Shown: positions 1-13,786, counted from the first letter of the stretch. The stretch: DNA of 64,000 bases from Mycteria americana (GCF_035582795.1 NC_134370.1:55167501-55231500), one strand, 5' to 3'. Numbers and translations are program-made. The notes: generated by a model not told the origin, from the letters alone.

Positions 1-3000
1 TGAAGACACACAGAAAAGGGTTAATCTCTATGGAGATGCAAGTATTTAAGTACAAAAAATACATGTAAAATAGACTTTAGGAGTCATATTTACACAGCCA
101 ACATAAGGCCACAGCTTCATGCGTATTCAAGCTGGTTATGGCTCCCATTTTTCTATTGTTAAACTTTGTCTTAATTACATTGTATTCTTTAAACACTTGG
201 CTTCACACCCATCTAGTTTCTTTCAACTAACTCAACCATGCATTTTAAAATCTAAATATGCAGTCAGAACTGCAGGCCCTGAGCCCAGCCACCACGAGAC
301 AAGATGATATCATCACAGTCAGTCGGAGAGACATAAGCTGAGTAGAGAAGAGAGAGGCTAGATAACTCCACAGAGGAAAGGAGCTTCATAGTGTGCTGGA
401 CTGCTCCACCAGGAGATGCATCACTTAGAAGGGCTTAGGAAGCCTATGCAGCCAAAGCTGCCTGTTGTGGACCCTGCTTGTACACTGAGCACAGGTTTAA
501 CCAGCTCCCACAAGCCACCACTCTTCTTACCTTCACACTGGGATAGCGTAATTACTGGGGGGTAATGAGAGAGGTAGGGCTGCTTCTTTATGAGGCTTGA
601 AGTGTTTGTGGAATTATAATGTAACATTACATGCCAATTGTTCTTGTAAATAAACGCTGCTACTGCTGAACATTTGCTCCCTGCATGTAACAGCTAATGG
701 TGTGCAAATGACTGTATGCAGGCATACCCCAACCCATTGCCAGTTTCAACAAGGCCTAACAAAATATTCTGAGCTTGATTCACATCAGTGAAAACATTCC
801 CCCACCTCTACATAAAAGCTCAAATTTTACCCACTACTTCTGCATTATGCTTTATGTTGAAATAGATCACAAATCATTACCCACTTTGGAGTGGGTTTAT
901 GTACATAAAATACATCTTCCATTCTAATAAACTTCAACAGCTCTTAGAGATATCTTTCAACAGAACTTAAAATAGGGTTGAAACATTCCTAGTGGCTGGT
1001 AATTACTTATAAAGCTTCTGCAAGTGTCTGTGAGAGTTTATATATACACACACACACAGAGAAATACATAGGCGCATATGCATATGAATGTGTAAGCATG
1101 GGCAGCCTAGCCAGTAAGTCTTCTTTTCATAGTGTATTTATATAGTTTCCACATCGACATTTCAGCTACGTTAAAATGGTGTGTGTAATGTACATATAAC
1201 TAAAGAATTATGAACTTCTGCAAATGCCTGGAGTCAAACTCTCATCATGTTCAGACTGCTGAGAGTCAGGCAGCTATTTGAATGGTAATGACTCCTAGCA
1301 TGCTTGGGGACCCTCACAGAAAGGGGCAGTTGTGGTAATAATTGAGGCATCTTCCAGTCTTACCAATCTCCCTGATGTTTTTTTTAAGTCAAAGTGCTTT
1401 CTGAGACGTTTCTCCAGTCACCTTTATTCCTCATTGCTCTCTGTCTTTACCAAAATCAAGTAGAGTGTGAAAAGGTTATTATAGAATATTAATTTTAAAT
1501 CTGATACTGTCAATCTGGCTAATGCATCTCAGAAATACAAAAGATGAATCCATTTAATTTAAAACAGAGTTCATTTGGCTAAAAATTTAGAGGCATTCAT
1601 GGAAAAAACATATTAGGTACTTAAAATGTTTGGCTATGGATTTTGTCACCCACTCTATTTCATAGAAAACAGGAGGCTATAAACCTGGATTTGGATAAAC
1701 CCTTCAAGGAGACTGCCAGCTCTGTTGGCAGAGATGGTACAAGGTCACAGCAAATACACTGAGCTCTAATCCCAAACAGTGGTGACTCCATGACTACCAC
1801 TCCACTAAATCTTAGCACATGCATTCCTAACACGTTAATTTTTCAGGTTTAAACATAAAATTTTCATACTTGGCTATACTAAAAAATATTACCACTTAGA
1901 TTTAACTCCACTCAGAGAGTCAGGGCCAAAGCAGTTTCTGAAATGTGTTAATGTTTCCAGATAAACATGCTGGAATAAACAATCCATGAACACATGAAGT
2001 ACCTTCCCTCACACAATAACCTGGTAATGTAGCATTCTTAGTGGGAGGAGTCTCCATACTTTTGCCAAGTAAGGACAGAAACAACAAAACCAACCTTCTT
2101 GGGGTTTTTGCATATCCTACCAACACAGCATTCAAGATGTATTAAAAAACCCTGTAAACTGCCAAACCTAAGTTGAGGATGCATCAAGTCAGTACCATCC
2201 TCCTCAGCATGCAGTTTGTCGAGACCTAGCAACAAAACTGGAGAAATTACAACATCTTCACCTCATCGTGGCCATTCAAGACACAGTTGTTCATCTCTAT
2301 ATTGTAAAGATGTAGTTCTTTGTACAGCCCGGCTCTGAATAATATCACTGAACTGATCAGGTAGAAGATAACCTCCTCCTACCCCTAACAAAGGAAGAAG
2401 TGGGGCAGACAGAAGAAAGAAGAAACACAAATTTCTTAAGCCTGCTTTATCTGAATACATGGGCAGTAGGTAGCTCGATCATTTCTGCTGCCATTCAGAG
2501 TTGCATAGAGAGGGTGCAGAAGTGGGAAAAATGACCCATTATTTTAGTGTTCATTGCCATTTCTCAGAAATCTATTAGCATCAGTGATCTTGACCAGATT
2601 CTTGCTAGTTCCCCTCTATCAACACAGGTAGGCACTGCCGTAGGCTGAACATTGTTTTGCATAATCAGGCTCACGCACTTGATATTAATACACACATTTT
2701 CGGGTTATCACCATAGTAAAAAGGCCAGATAATAATGACATCATCATCATCACCACTATGACTATGACTTCAAAAAAGCAGAAATGGTAAAACAGCAGGC
2801 TGCAGATGAAACAGTGCTGGTCTAGTTTTGTTTAATTTCTGACATCAGCAGAATTATTTGGCCTCAAAATACTTAAGTAGCTATTTTTAAATAACCTGCC
2901 CGCTATGGTCCAGGCTGAATAAACTCCTTGCACGTATGTTCACCTCCATGACAAAAGATTTAAAAATTCAAGTTTGAGGTCATGCCATTTCACCTACACA

Positions 3001-4949
3001 TTTCAGATGACATTGCAGAGCCTAGACAAACCGGTTTCACCAATACTCCCAGAAAGATCAACTTCCTATTACAAAAGGTAAACCAGAGGAAGAAACTGTC
3101 ACCAATTATTTTTTTCAGCTTTGTCATCCTTTTATTGAAGTAAAATTCCTTAAACAGGATATACCACAGACCATTTTTGCAGTGAATTAAATTCCACATC
3201 CCCCATATATACCCTGTCAGAGGAACCTAAGTGCATTCTCTCTTTTTACTAGTGACAGTGAGATCTAATAATGCAATTAACAGACATTAAAATAAGCTGG
3301 TTTGCTTGGAGGCAATTCAGGCAGCCTAAGCAGTCATCCCATTTATTAGGTTTAAAAGCAAAACACAACTAAGTCAGATACTGCAAATAAAAATAGTTGT
3401 TTGATACACCCATGGAGAAGACAGGCTCTTTGGAATATCACCACAAATTCTGTAATCAAAGAAGTTAGCTATGATAAGCCCTACCTTTCCATTACTGTCA
3501 TAACATTACTGACATTTGCTAAAATAATCCTTTCTAGTGTGTATTTGCAATGAAGTGGGATTTAGAAACAGTTAATGTCAGCTGCAATTCAAGGTATATG
3601 TAAACCAACTAGGAATTCTTTTCCAATTATTAATATGTTTCAAAACCACCTCTAAGTTGTAAATACATACATGTAAAAATATCAGTCCCTTTATAAGATA
3701 CTTCATTTGAAGCACTGCATTTTTTTGTTTAGCTCATATCAATTTTTTTAAAAATATATCTGAATATTAAACTGAAAAACTTTTCTACTAATAACAATTA
3801 TCTTCTCTTATGTGAAAGATTATCTTAATATCTTAAGAAAATATAATAAATAAAATTAGAAATATTGCTTAGTAATAAAAATTAGAAATATTGCTTTCTA
3901 ATTTTACAGAGTTTTCTGTTTAAAAAGTATAGCTGACTATGTCTCAAAAAGAATAACATACAATAAAAAGCAGTATAATTGCCTTTCATAACATGACAAA
4001 CTTCTGCATCTCCTTTGTAAAACATGCTGCTTACTACACTAATGGTACATTCCAATACTGTATGAAAAGTTTTCATTTCCATTTATAACCTTTTCCCAAA
4101 AGAAAAGACCTGAGTTCAAACTAACACTCCAATTATTAAAAAAAAAAAAAGCTTATAGCAACTTGGTATACTTTTATATTAATCATTGGTAACCACATCT
4201 GGCTTCACGGTGGGCATAAGCAAATTTATTCTGGGTCTAACATGAGAAAAAAACGAGACAATTCAATGACAATGACATTTCTAGAAAATATAATTGCTAG
4301 TCAAACAAGTTCTTACAAAGCACCTTAAAAAAGTAATCAGCGGTTTGGTTTTGCCACTTTAATTATATTTTTATAAAAGTTTTAAAGTTCTGTTAAAACC
4401 AGCTCTACGAGGAGATCCTTAACTATGAGACATGTGACAGTGAGTTGTCAGAAAAAGTGTCAGACACTGAATCTATCAAATTCATATGGGTATACCACAA
4501 ATCATTTTATCCTAGGGGGTTTCCGATTCATCTACAGGATTCATTTTATATGAATGCGCGCAAGTTAAATACAGAGTAGATGTTCAGATAAATAAAACAA
4601 CTTTCAAGGATAGGTTTCCACTATTTCTACTTTGATAATTATTCAAACTACATTGCAGTGATTTTTTTAAAAATACTTACATGCTAAAGAGAAAAACAGG
4701 AGAAAGATAAAAGCTGTAAGAACTATTCTTCCATCAACTGCAGATGCTAATCCAAACTCACCACAAAAGTTTTATCGCAGCACTGATCTCCCCATAAAGT
4801 TGTCATCATATGGGAGGGATATAAATTATATCAGATACAAAGTTAATTGGGAAGAACAAATGGCTGAACTGCCCTTCTAAGGATTTCCCATGAAAAAGAA
4901 CACACACAATGTGGACACACCCTTTCGCAAAAATAGGCTAATTCGTGGA
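1..4949. other. Non-coding AT-rich DNA, possibly first intron of CGNL1
   Basis: No exon, RNA gene or young transposon is recognised. Contents are a short CA tract near 1048-1058 and a 19-nt direct repeat (about 3853-3871 and 3879-3897, core TTAGAAATATTGCTT). If the CpG island to the right is the CGNL1 promoter, this is intron 1 of that gene. Confidence 0.4.
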
Positions 4950-6450
4950 ACAAAAGGGAGATGAAGAAGTCAGAGCGCCCTCAGCTCAGGAATGCCAGGA
5001 ATCCCCGGAGGAATGCGTGCGGGCAGGCGGCCGCGGCGCCCCCGACGCACCGCGGTCTCGGCGACCCGCGGGGGGCTCCCCGCCGGCCCGCCCAGGGCTC
5101 CCGGCCCTCAGCGGCCAACAGTCCCGCCCGTCCCGGACAGCGCGAGTTCACCTGAAACCAAAGGCCGGCAGCGGCATCGCAACCATCGCTTCGGGGCAGC
5201 CGCGGCCGGTACACGCACTCGGGGAAAAGAGCCCCCACGCTTTACAGCCGCGAGTGAAAACCAAGAAATAATCAGGTCTTATGGGAGTCTGTTTTCCCGG
5301 CAACTCCCTCTCCCCTCCGCGGCCCGCTGGCAGCGCTCCCCTCTCCGCCGTTTAGCACGCCCGCCCTGAGGGCGGCACAGCCGCCGCTCGCCAGCGCAGC
5401 CCCGAGGAGCGCTCGGGGGGAAGGCCTGCCCCGGCACGGCCAGCGCTCCGCCAGCCTCCCCGCGCGTTACCAGCTAGTCGTGCAGGGAGAGCCGTGTTGT
5501 TCTCTACTCACACCCGGGAGGATTCGGCGTCCTTGGCCTTTGGAAAGGAGCGTGTTTAACGGAGCGAGATGGAGGAGGAAAGCCAGCGACCCAGGGCGCC
5601 TCAGTGCGGGGAGCCACCTCCACAGCCGCGGCGTCCCGCCGCGGGCGGCAGCCCCTGCGGCACCACACGGCGACGTCCCCTGTGCCCACCACGCTCCGGT
5701 CAGGTCGCGCCACAGCCCTGTGCCCGCCCAGCCCCGGCCATCTCGGCAGGGAGAAGCGGGCGACGTGGTGCCCGCCCCTCGGCTCCCAGACCTCCCGTCG
5801 CAACCCGCTGTCGCCACTCTCCTCACCCGTCGCGAGCCGCCTCGCCCTCTGAGCGGGATCCCCGTCAACTTCGTGCCGCCCTCACCGCCGCCCCGCCAGC
5901 TGTGCTCGCCGCCGGAGCTCAGCGCGGACTGCCCGCCCCCTCCAGCGGGGGCGGGGGTGCCGGAGCCGCCGGGGCCGGGGCCGGGGCCGCGCCCAGGCTC
6001 TGCCGGGGAGGAGCCAGGCGGGGGGCGCTCCTTCAGGTGAGCGAGGGGCTTCCTCGTGCGCGTGCGGCTGTTTCTCGCCCGTACGCTCGCGGCCGTTGGG
6101 CTCCCTGAAGGGGAGCGGGGCGCGCGGGGTCTCCTCAGGCTGGAGCCCCTCGACACCTATAAGTCGCAAACAGAGGGGAAAAACACCCCACACCTCCTTT
6201 GTTCAGGCTGCGGCAAACGGTGCCAGGACGAAAGGGGGTGGCTAGAACGGTCTTCTGAAGAAGAAACCCAGCCCCGGGCCCAGGTACTGTCAGCTCGAGG
6301 CCACTTGACAGTCGGGTTTGTTTTCCCTCGCGAGCGCGGCCCGTTGCCGTGCGGAGGCGGCTGGCGGGGCTCCCGCCGCGGCGGGGAAGAGCTGAGGCAG
6401 CACAAGGACGGGGTAGGGCAGGCGCGGTTTTGAACGTGTGGTAGAGGTAA
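4950..6450. promoter_or_regulatory. CpG island promoter, possibly the CGNL1 5' end (minus strand) or bidirectional
   Basis: About 1.5 kb of very GC- and CpG-dense DNA flanked by AT-rich sequence, which is the mark of a constitutive vertebrate promoter. Long frames on both strands here are by-products of GC richness and low in complexity (Pro/Arg/Ala/Gly). Donor-like sites are present on the minus strand (CAG|GTGAAC ending at 5152) and the plus strand (TTCAG|GTGAGC after 6036; GAG|GTAAGA after 6446), so direction is not settled. In mammals CGNL1 follows TCF12 on the same strand, which would place its 5'UTR exon here, read leftward. No CGNL1 coding exon is visible, so the gene name is an inference. 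Confidence 0.7.
5947..5990 (+). other. G-rich tract with (GGGGCC)3, potential G-quadruplex
   Basis: Within the CpG island the plus strand has GGGGGCGGGGG followed by three perfect GGGGCC units at 5971-5988. At least four G-runs of four or more bases with short loops fit the canonical quadruplex pattern. Such tracts are common near CpG-island start sites. Confidence 0.6.
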
Positions 6451-9400
6451 GAGGGAAGGAGTGAAGAGTCGGGCCGCGGCGCGCAGTCTGGAGCAAACAG
6501 AGCAGCGTGCCTGTACTGCTCAGAGAACAACGTCACGAGCACCTCTGGGCACACCTAGGCCGTCTTCAGCGTTTTGGATGATTTTCACAATATCTTCAGC
6601 TAGACTGGAAATATCACAAGGTGTTTGCAGATTTCCAGAATATTCTACATATATAGTGAGAACTGGAGTGCTGCCATATCGCAGCAGGTCTCTCTCCCCT
6701 GATCCATGTGCAAAGGGAAGCTAGGTGCTAAGGACTTGTGGTAGTGACTATAAGCATCTCACAAGAACTGGGCCTCAGTTAATTTCTTCCATCTTCAGAA
6801 ATTTGTTCTCAAGATTTGAACCACCTAAAACAAGCAGCATTGTCAGAAAAAAGGTTATAGTGAATATACAGGGAAAAAAAAACCACAACAAGATGTGATA
6901 TGTCCATGTCTAGAACAGAGAAATGCAGGGCAGTGAACATGAGAAGGAAAAATTCAGTATATAAACCATGAAAGCCACTTACAGAGTTGTTCTACAGGAG
7001 GAGTATGGATAGCAACTGACAGCAATAGCTTGTGATAAAATACCATACTGATGGTTAATCAGCAGAAAGAGCTGTAAACTGTGGGAACTGGACAAATTAT
7101 AAACAGCTCTGAAGAGCCAGCTAGTGAGGTGTTTGCAGACATCTAACAATGTTTTCCTTTGCTGAGAGGATGGAAGTACTAGGTGTGATAGGGGTTATAA
7201 AGACTTCTGTTGTCAAAAATGCACCTCTACATAATGTACTAAATTAATTCTCCCTCAAAATGGTTGTTGAGAGGAAAGTCATAGATATATGGATTTTTCT
7301 GCCTTTGGTATTAAGTTGACTTGTCAGAAAAATGCTCATGGGACAGAACAGCCCGAACTTGTGTTGCTGTCTTGATCTTTTACATATTTTGCCATTTAAC
7401 ATTTGCTTTTCATATACATTTTTTCACAAAACCAGGGGCCATGACTAATCTTGGAGATGTTTAAGTAAAAGATTTATATAGTTTGCTTAGCCCCTTTCAC
7501 TGTAGTTTTCAGAAGGCTCATGAAGTTTACACCCCACCCCCTCTAACTGGTAAAACTGAGAAACAAGGAACGGAAAAGAAACAAAGTAATTAAACTTTTT
7601 TTTCTCAGTTACATGAACCATGTGGCAAAGTTTTCAGTTGAACTCACAGACACACATATATATGGCAGTATTTTGTTACAATTAAAATGTGAAGAAATAT
7701 GCTGACAGTTTGTTCAGCCTCGTATTGTAGTTTTGTAAGGTGTGAAGGAGTTGAACTTAATAGAAAACAAAATGCTTCATTACAGAGTTGTATACACCTA
7801 TAATTTTCAGGTTATTGTTAGAGGTTAATTAAAACAGGTGTTAATCAATGATGTTGTACAATAATACATTTCCATTGCAATTAGAAGCAAACCAGAAAAA
7901 AACATAAAAGATTCATTTCTTGCTAAAAATACCAGGCTATGATGACTACTAGTCATTATTATATAGTCTATAATTAATTTTTTTCATGATGTATTACCTA
8001 TCAGGCAACAGCTCAGGAGACAATTCAATTGCTATCTGGTGTGTTCAGCATTAAACTGCTTAGAAAACTGTTCTCTTGTTCTGTATTGAGTTTCAGAAAA
8101 ATAGTTTCATATGATAATTAGGCCAAGGCATTTTTCTTTCTTTTTTTTCTTTATTTTATTTTTTGTATTAAAGAAAAAAAAGAGAGATAAAAAGGTGGGG
8201 CCGGCACAATTGCTAAAACTCGTATATTGGCTGTGAGCATCCCAGACCAAAAAGGAGAGCTTTGACTGGATTTTGACTCAAAGCTCTAGCCTACACTTAA
8301 TGAGCCTTTGAGGAAAGTTTAATGTGAACCTTTAAATTTTCATGAAAACTGAAGTTTAAATCGAACATTTTGTCAAACAGTTTCTTACAGATCTTTGGCA
8401 TATTCTGAACATGAGTTTTGGAAGTACTTCGTATAATAATGCTACAAACAGTAATACTTTGTTCACTAAGAGCCATAGTCCAGCTGGAATACTGCAAAAA
8501 TACAAGGTTGTCCAGTGAGATAAGAATTTTTTGAAGGAATGTGTACAAACACAGCAATAAGCTAAAATTGCACTGAAGACAGTTAGGTCATACAGAGAAT
8601 ATCATCTCAGTGCAGGGTACCATCTCCTTTCCCACCCCTCATCCACTTACTTTTCTCTTCCTCTCCTTTAAATGAAGGCTTTGGTCCTTGTTTACAAAAC
8701 TGGCTCAACACTATGATTAATGTCTCTCTGTCCAGGCAGCGTATTATCAGGCAGTTGTGAAATACAATACAAAATGGAGTATGCAGCTAAAGCACAAACA
8801 AACAGTAATGCCCTAGCAGCTGTGCTGTAGATTAATTCCAGCTGCTAGCTACTCCAGCACACCTCGGGTACTGAATAGTACTCCCTAAATTCAGTTCTCC
8901 TTTTGCATTGAGTCAGACTGTATTGAAAGCTTGGTTTATTAGTGCTATGCTTGGCTCCTGCAAGATGCATCTCTATCTCTTTCTATTCAACTACACATTG
9001 AACTGAATTTTGACACTTTATTATAGTCCCTGATTTGTTTGCAGGAAAGGATCTGATCCAATAATCACAGTGGAAAGGGAAAAAAAAGTCTTTCTCACAG
9101 TATATAATTACTTTGAAACACTGCTTCTGACTCATCTTTTACAATATATATTGTGAATTTTCTCAAATTATTATAAAAGACTAGATGTCTGTTGCTTAAG
9201 AAATAACAGAATTATCCCTGTTATTACTGTATTCAGTAAGGTATGGAATAGACATTTTTATTTCTTATTTCAAGAAACACAATTTTCAAAATTCAGGTCT
9301 TCTTTCTAGTCTTTACTGTTATTCTCACTGACTTGTTTTCTCAAAACATTTTATCTTAAGCAGAATGTTTACAGAGTTAATTCTAAAATTATATCTGTAA

Positions 9401-9682
9401 AACTGTATCTGTATCTCAACCATTTTAACAAACTTAAAGTAATTTTGACTTATATGAGCATGAGAAAGTACCCTTTTATAAAAATCACACCACTTTGGCT
9501 ATCATAGAACATGAAGAAACAGTTCTATTTTAAATACTAAATTTACTGTGGTGTAAATTTACTTTCAGAGGAGGATTTCGGTTATTTAAAGAAATTTAAT
9601 TTTACACTCTTACCAGATGCTTTTTAATGTATGACGTCTGTCTTTTCCTCAGAAGACAACTAACCAGAAAGGGAGGCCCTTT

Positions 9683-9774
9683 GTTTTCTACCTTTCTTGT
9701 TTTCTTCCCTCTCTTTTTGCAGTGACTTTTCTTTCTTTCTTCCTTTTTTCCTCTCTCTCTCCTTTTTCTTTTTG
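9683..9774. repeat. Polypyrimidine (CTTT/CTTC-rich) tract
   Basis: About 90 bases, largely C and T on the plus strand, with irregular TTTCTTTC and CTCTCTCT units. The apparent Lys/Glu/Arg-rich minus-strand frame across it is an artefact of this composition. Confidence 0.8.
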
Positions 9775-11898
9775 GGCATAGCCCCTGTCTTTTACATTTG
9801 TCATCTGTTGTTCTCCCATTCCTCTATTCTCCCTTATACAGCTGTCAAACACGCAGGGTACTACTGATACAACCCAGAGCACTGGGTTCCCTCTATCTAC
9901 CCAAGCATACAATGTGGAGAGGTGTGTCATAATATTCTTAAAAAGCCTGAAGAATCCAAAGAACATATTTATATTGCAGGAGAATAAGATGTGGTATATA
10001 AAATGTATAAAATGACAGATTAAATTGTAGAACAAGAGATTAATATTTTCAGATGTCCTCAATGGGGGAAAATACCTGTTTTTACTTTATGTTAGCTAAT
10101 CCATGGTAAGGACAAAGTTAAGAGATGAAGATTTAAACTGTAACTTGTCTTTTGTAGGATTTAATTTCATTTTAGTTAGCTCAAGTTTACAAATACTCTT
10201 CCTACTGAATATAAGACTGTACAATTATTCATCTTACTTATGGACATAGAAATCAAGAGTGACATACAATATCCAAAGGTGCAAGGTGAGATGAAGAGAA
10301 GATACCATTGACTTCAAAAGCTGTTGAGGGGAAAATACACACAGCACAAAGTTTGATCACACATAATATGATAGTTTCAATATTCATTTAACAAATAATA
10401 TATAGTCTAGTAATCAAGTGAATAATTAGTACTGATATGAACTTCAGTTGAAGATTTTGGACACTGTTCTATATCTAGCCACCACGAGACTTTCTGATCT
10501 CCCATTCTTCTCCTTGGACAACTTTTGGCTATATCCACATTTCTTCCTTCACCTTAATGACAGTCCTGCTCCCACTAGCTTTATTCAGGTAATCCTAGCA
10601 ATGACAAAAGAAGTTTTTCCAAGAAGAGCCTGCAGAAATCCTAGGCACTACCAACTGCATCTACATTAAAGTTCCAAAAAACATTGTAACTGTAATCTGC
10701 TCTGCTGTGGTCTATGTAGCTCCTCTTGGTCAAGTCCAGCCTGCTAGGATTCAGCTGTGCCTATGCTGCGGAACAAACTGTTTTTTTGGGAATAGTACAG
10801 GCTGAGTCTCTATTTTGCACAAATACGTAGTTAGTAATTTGTTGGCATTGTCAATGTATTTATTTGAAGAAAGCTTAAAGGGTGCGTTGTTTCAGTCATT
10901 GCAAAGGTAAATATTGATTAATTTATCACAGAAATAGTAATGTAGTAGATTAAATGGTTCCTATCCTCTTTATGCATGTGGCTCTTAAGAACTATTGCTC
11001 TTATCTATTATATAATAACACCCTCAGTATTAGGACATTGTACTAGGCATTGTAGAGCTCCATGCAGGTATAGGTCCATACCAAAAAATGCTTTACAATC
11101 CAAGTAGACAAAAGATTTCATCACAAAAAAAAGAATGCAGAATGTGCTATGCTGAAACCAAAAACATATATCATGGCAAGATAATGGAGAGACTGAGTAA
11201 TTTAACAATTCTGTCTCTCATCCTGAAATAACATGCGTATGTGCAATGCTAAGCAAATGTAAGCATTTTTGATGTATTTAAAGTTTAACCTAACACACAA
11301 ATATTTGCAAAATTAAGGTCTAAATTCTTAAGATTGGCATCCAAAGATTACATCCTGCAGACAGAATATATTCTGTCTCTCTCAGAAATATTAATTTCAA
11401 ATCTTGTTTTACCTTTATTTAAGTAGCTTTCTTTTGGTTACAATATATCAAAGATTATCTTCGTTTAGGATATGCAAGCAATTTAACACATATCTATTGT
11501 ACCAAGGAAGACAGCACATAAGAACAAAATTAATATTTTCAGGTTTTAAAATGTACTTTTGATTAAAGATATACCAGGACAAAGTTTTTTTTAGTTTAAT
11601 GTATCTATCAATTAATCCTTTTAGTCACATGAGGATTTGCAGATATTACATCTTACATTCAGTTTTCTTAAAAATGTTTGTGTGCCTTTGATGAGAACTA
11701 AGGCCAATATCCAGTAAAGAATTTAGGCTCCTAATTCCCACTGAACTAAAATTATTTCAATAGAGAGGTGAAATGTTAAATATATTCTTGGGTTTAGACC
11801 CAGGTAACTTTTGGAACAGAGATAAAATCATCACTATTCCATGTAAAAATTAAGGTTTTTTTTCTTATAGGCATGCATGGATATCTTAATTATTGCTT

Positions 11899-11912
11899 CC
11901 CCCCCCCCCCCC
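11899..11912. repeat. C14 homopolymer
   Basis: Fourteen consecutive C on the plus strand within AT-rich DNA. Length is likely to vary between individuals and is prone to sequencing error. Confidence 0.9.
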
Positions 11913-12484
11913 ACTTTTGGACAAAGATAAGGAAACATTTCCAAGCCTATGGAAGTCTAAAGCAGTATCTGATCCAAACCCTTTCTCCTAACTTAATTTT
12001 GGTACATTGCCCAGTATACTTTTCTGATGTTGTGCAATGGCACCACCTGGTGGCTACAATCATTTTAACCGTTCTGATTCTTTGACAAACATACATCTGA
12101 GCAGCTTGAAAATGAAGACCAGGGAAAAAGGGTTATTTTTAATATTCTTAAGATTGTTTTTATCTCTAGCCACTTTTCTTAATCAGGTGAGGTAAAATAA
12201 TTTAAATAGTTTTGTGAAGCAATATTTTAGAAGAGATATAAGCGTTTCAGTAATGTCCCATATAAGAAACTTTAAGGATCAACTTACAAAGACATTGATC
12301 CTTCTGCTTTAAAGGTAAAGCATCACTCCTGCTTCACCTGCAGTATCCTAACTATGAACGCACTGAAGACTTAAGAAAATATCTGTATCTTTGCAAATCT
12401 AGGCAAGACCCAGAAAGACAGGTTAAGAAAGATAGGTTTTAGAGGATTGGAATTTCCAACCTTTATAGGTTTGTTTTGTCAGGA

Positions 12485-12565
12485 CTGATGCAGAAAAGTG
12501 CTTAAGGGTGTGCTTAACTTAAAATGCCTTTGTCAATCCTACTCATTTCAATATGACATAAACAG
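12485..12565. repeat. Ancient amniote interspersed repeat (GTGCTTAAG... type)
   Basis: AAAGTGCTTAAGGGTGTGCT followed by TAACTTAAAATGCC and a CTACTCATTTCAATATGA segment. The pattern resembles ancient reptile/bird repeats with nested TGCTTAA motifs ahead of a CATTGAAGTCAATG phrase. The copy is heavily diverged. Confidence 0.35.
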
Positions 12566-13784
12566 TTATTGAAAATTAAACATGGAAAAATATTTAGGGC
12601 TGAACATAGCACTTGGAGACTGAAGCAGGGAAAAGGGAGGGAAAATGAATGAGTGATCTGGAAATAAGTATTTCATGGTGAATTAAATTTTTTAAAATTT
12701 TTCAATTTCAATTGTGAAATAATTACTTGTTTTGTACAACTCTTACAAAAAGTATTCCGAGAACTAAAACCAAGAACAAACAAATTAAATCAACTCAGGG
12801 AAACTAGTTCATCCTGGCCTTTGCCATGGTTTATTCCTTGCTTTCTTTTGAAAATAACAAACACTATCTTGTCCTAGGTTTCCATTTCAGATCCCACAAC
12901 CATCCATTGTCTTAAGAAGTTTACAGCCTAATTATGAGTCAGCCCCAAATACTTAATGTATTTTAAATCCTCAAATATGGGGGCTTCAGTGATGAAATAG
13001 GTTCTATCTTTGGTACTCATGCAAAGTCTGCTCATCTTTACTGGGGCTTAAAGCACTCGCAGAGATAGGTTCATATAGATTTGACACTGTACTGATAAAC
13101 TAAACTGATATTCCAGTTTTCAGTTAATACTGTGTTCTTTAGGTAGAAGAGGTTTTCCTGGTTAGATAGTGTTTTGTGACTGTAGAGGGTGCTCTTAAAA
13201 TACTGGTGACGGTAGTAATATATGGCAATCAGCTTCTCTTTCTGTAAAGCCTATCAATGTTAAGATGTTTATATTTAGCAAAGAAAGACGTACAGCTAGT
13301 GTGTTTTATTTTGAATATGAGCAAGAGTCACTATCCACATTTATATCCAAATACATCCCTGGAAACTTTTTCAGGATTTAGTTTATTTTTGCAAGTATGT
13401 TTCTGCCAAACAGTGATAATATCTTCTGAGAAAACTATTGATGCTGTCTAAAACAAGTTGAAAGAAATACTAAATAGAGTGTATTTTTAGTTGCAAGGCC
13501 GTTCAGAGTTGGATAAGAGCTTATTGTTCCAAATAAGTCATTGAAATATCCACAAAAATTCTTTAGTTACATGAAGTTGATGCTCCCACATTGTGCTATC
13601 TAGAATTCTGTTGGGAAGGATTTAACTTTATTTTACTTTGGTTTGTCTGTAGTTTGGTTGATTGCTCCACCATACTCCCAAGCTATGTGTTTTTTATATT
13701 TCTCTAACTGAATTAGCAGGGGGAAAAATCCTAGATACAATAAAATAAATCAAACTTTGTCCTGCTATATTTTTCTCTCAACCG

Positions 13785-13786
<2 letters not shown>

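Larger units (their letters stand above)
6451..13785. other. Intergenic spacer, no coding exon recognised
   Basis: AT-rich, single-copy-looking sequence between the 5 kb CpG island and the (AT)n tract. It holds a polypyrimidine stretch near 9683-9774, a C14 run, a palindromic CCACCTGGTGG site at 12041, and faint ancient repeat relics. Open frames here are all under 125 codons and low in complexity. Confidence 0.5.

Noticed and set aside
5467..6156. A 229-codon open frame on the minus strand, and several overlapping frames on both strands, in the CpG island
   Set aside because: GC-rich DNA is poor in stop codons. The translations are low-complexity Pro/Arg/Gly/Ala, open in several frames at once, with no recognisable domain.
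9688..10062. A 124-codon minus-strand frame with a Lys/Glu/Arg-rich end
   Set aside because: The charged tail is the translation of a polypyrimidine tract. The rest has no recognisable similarity.
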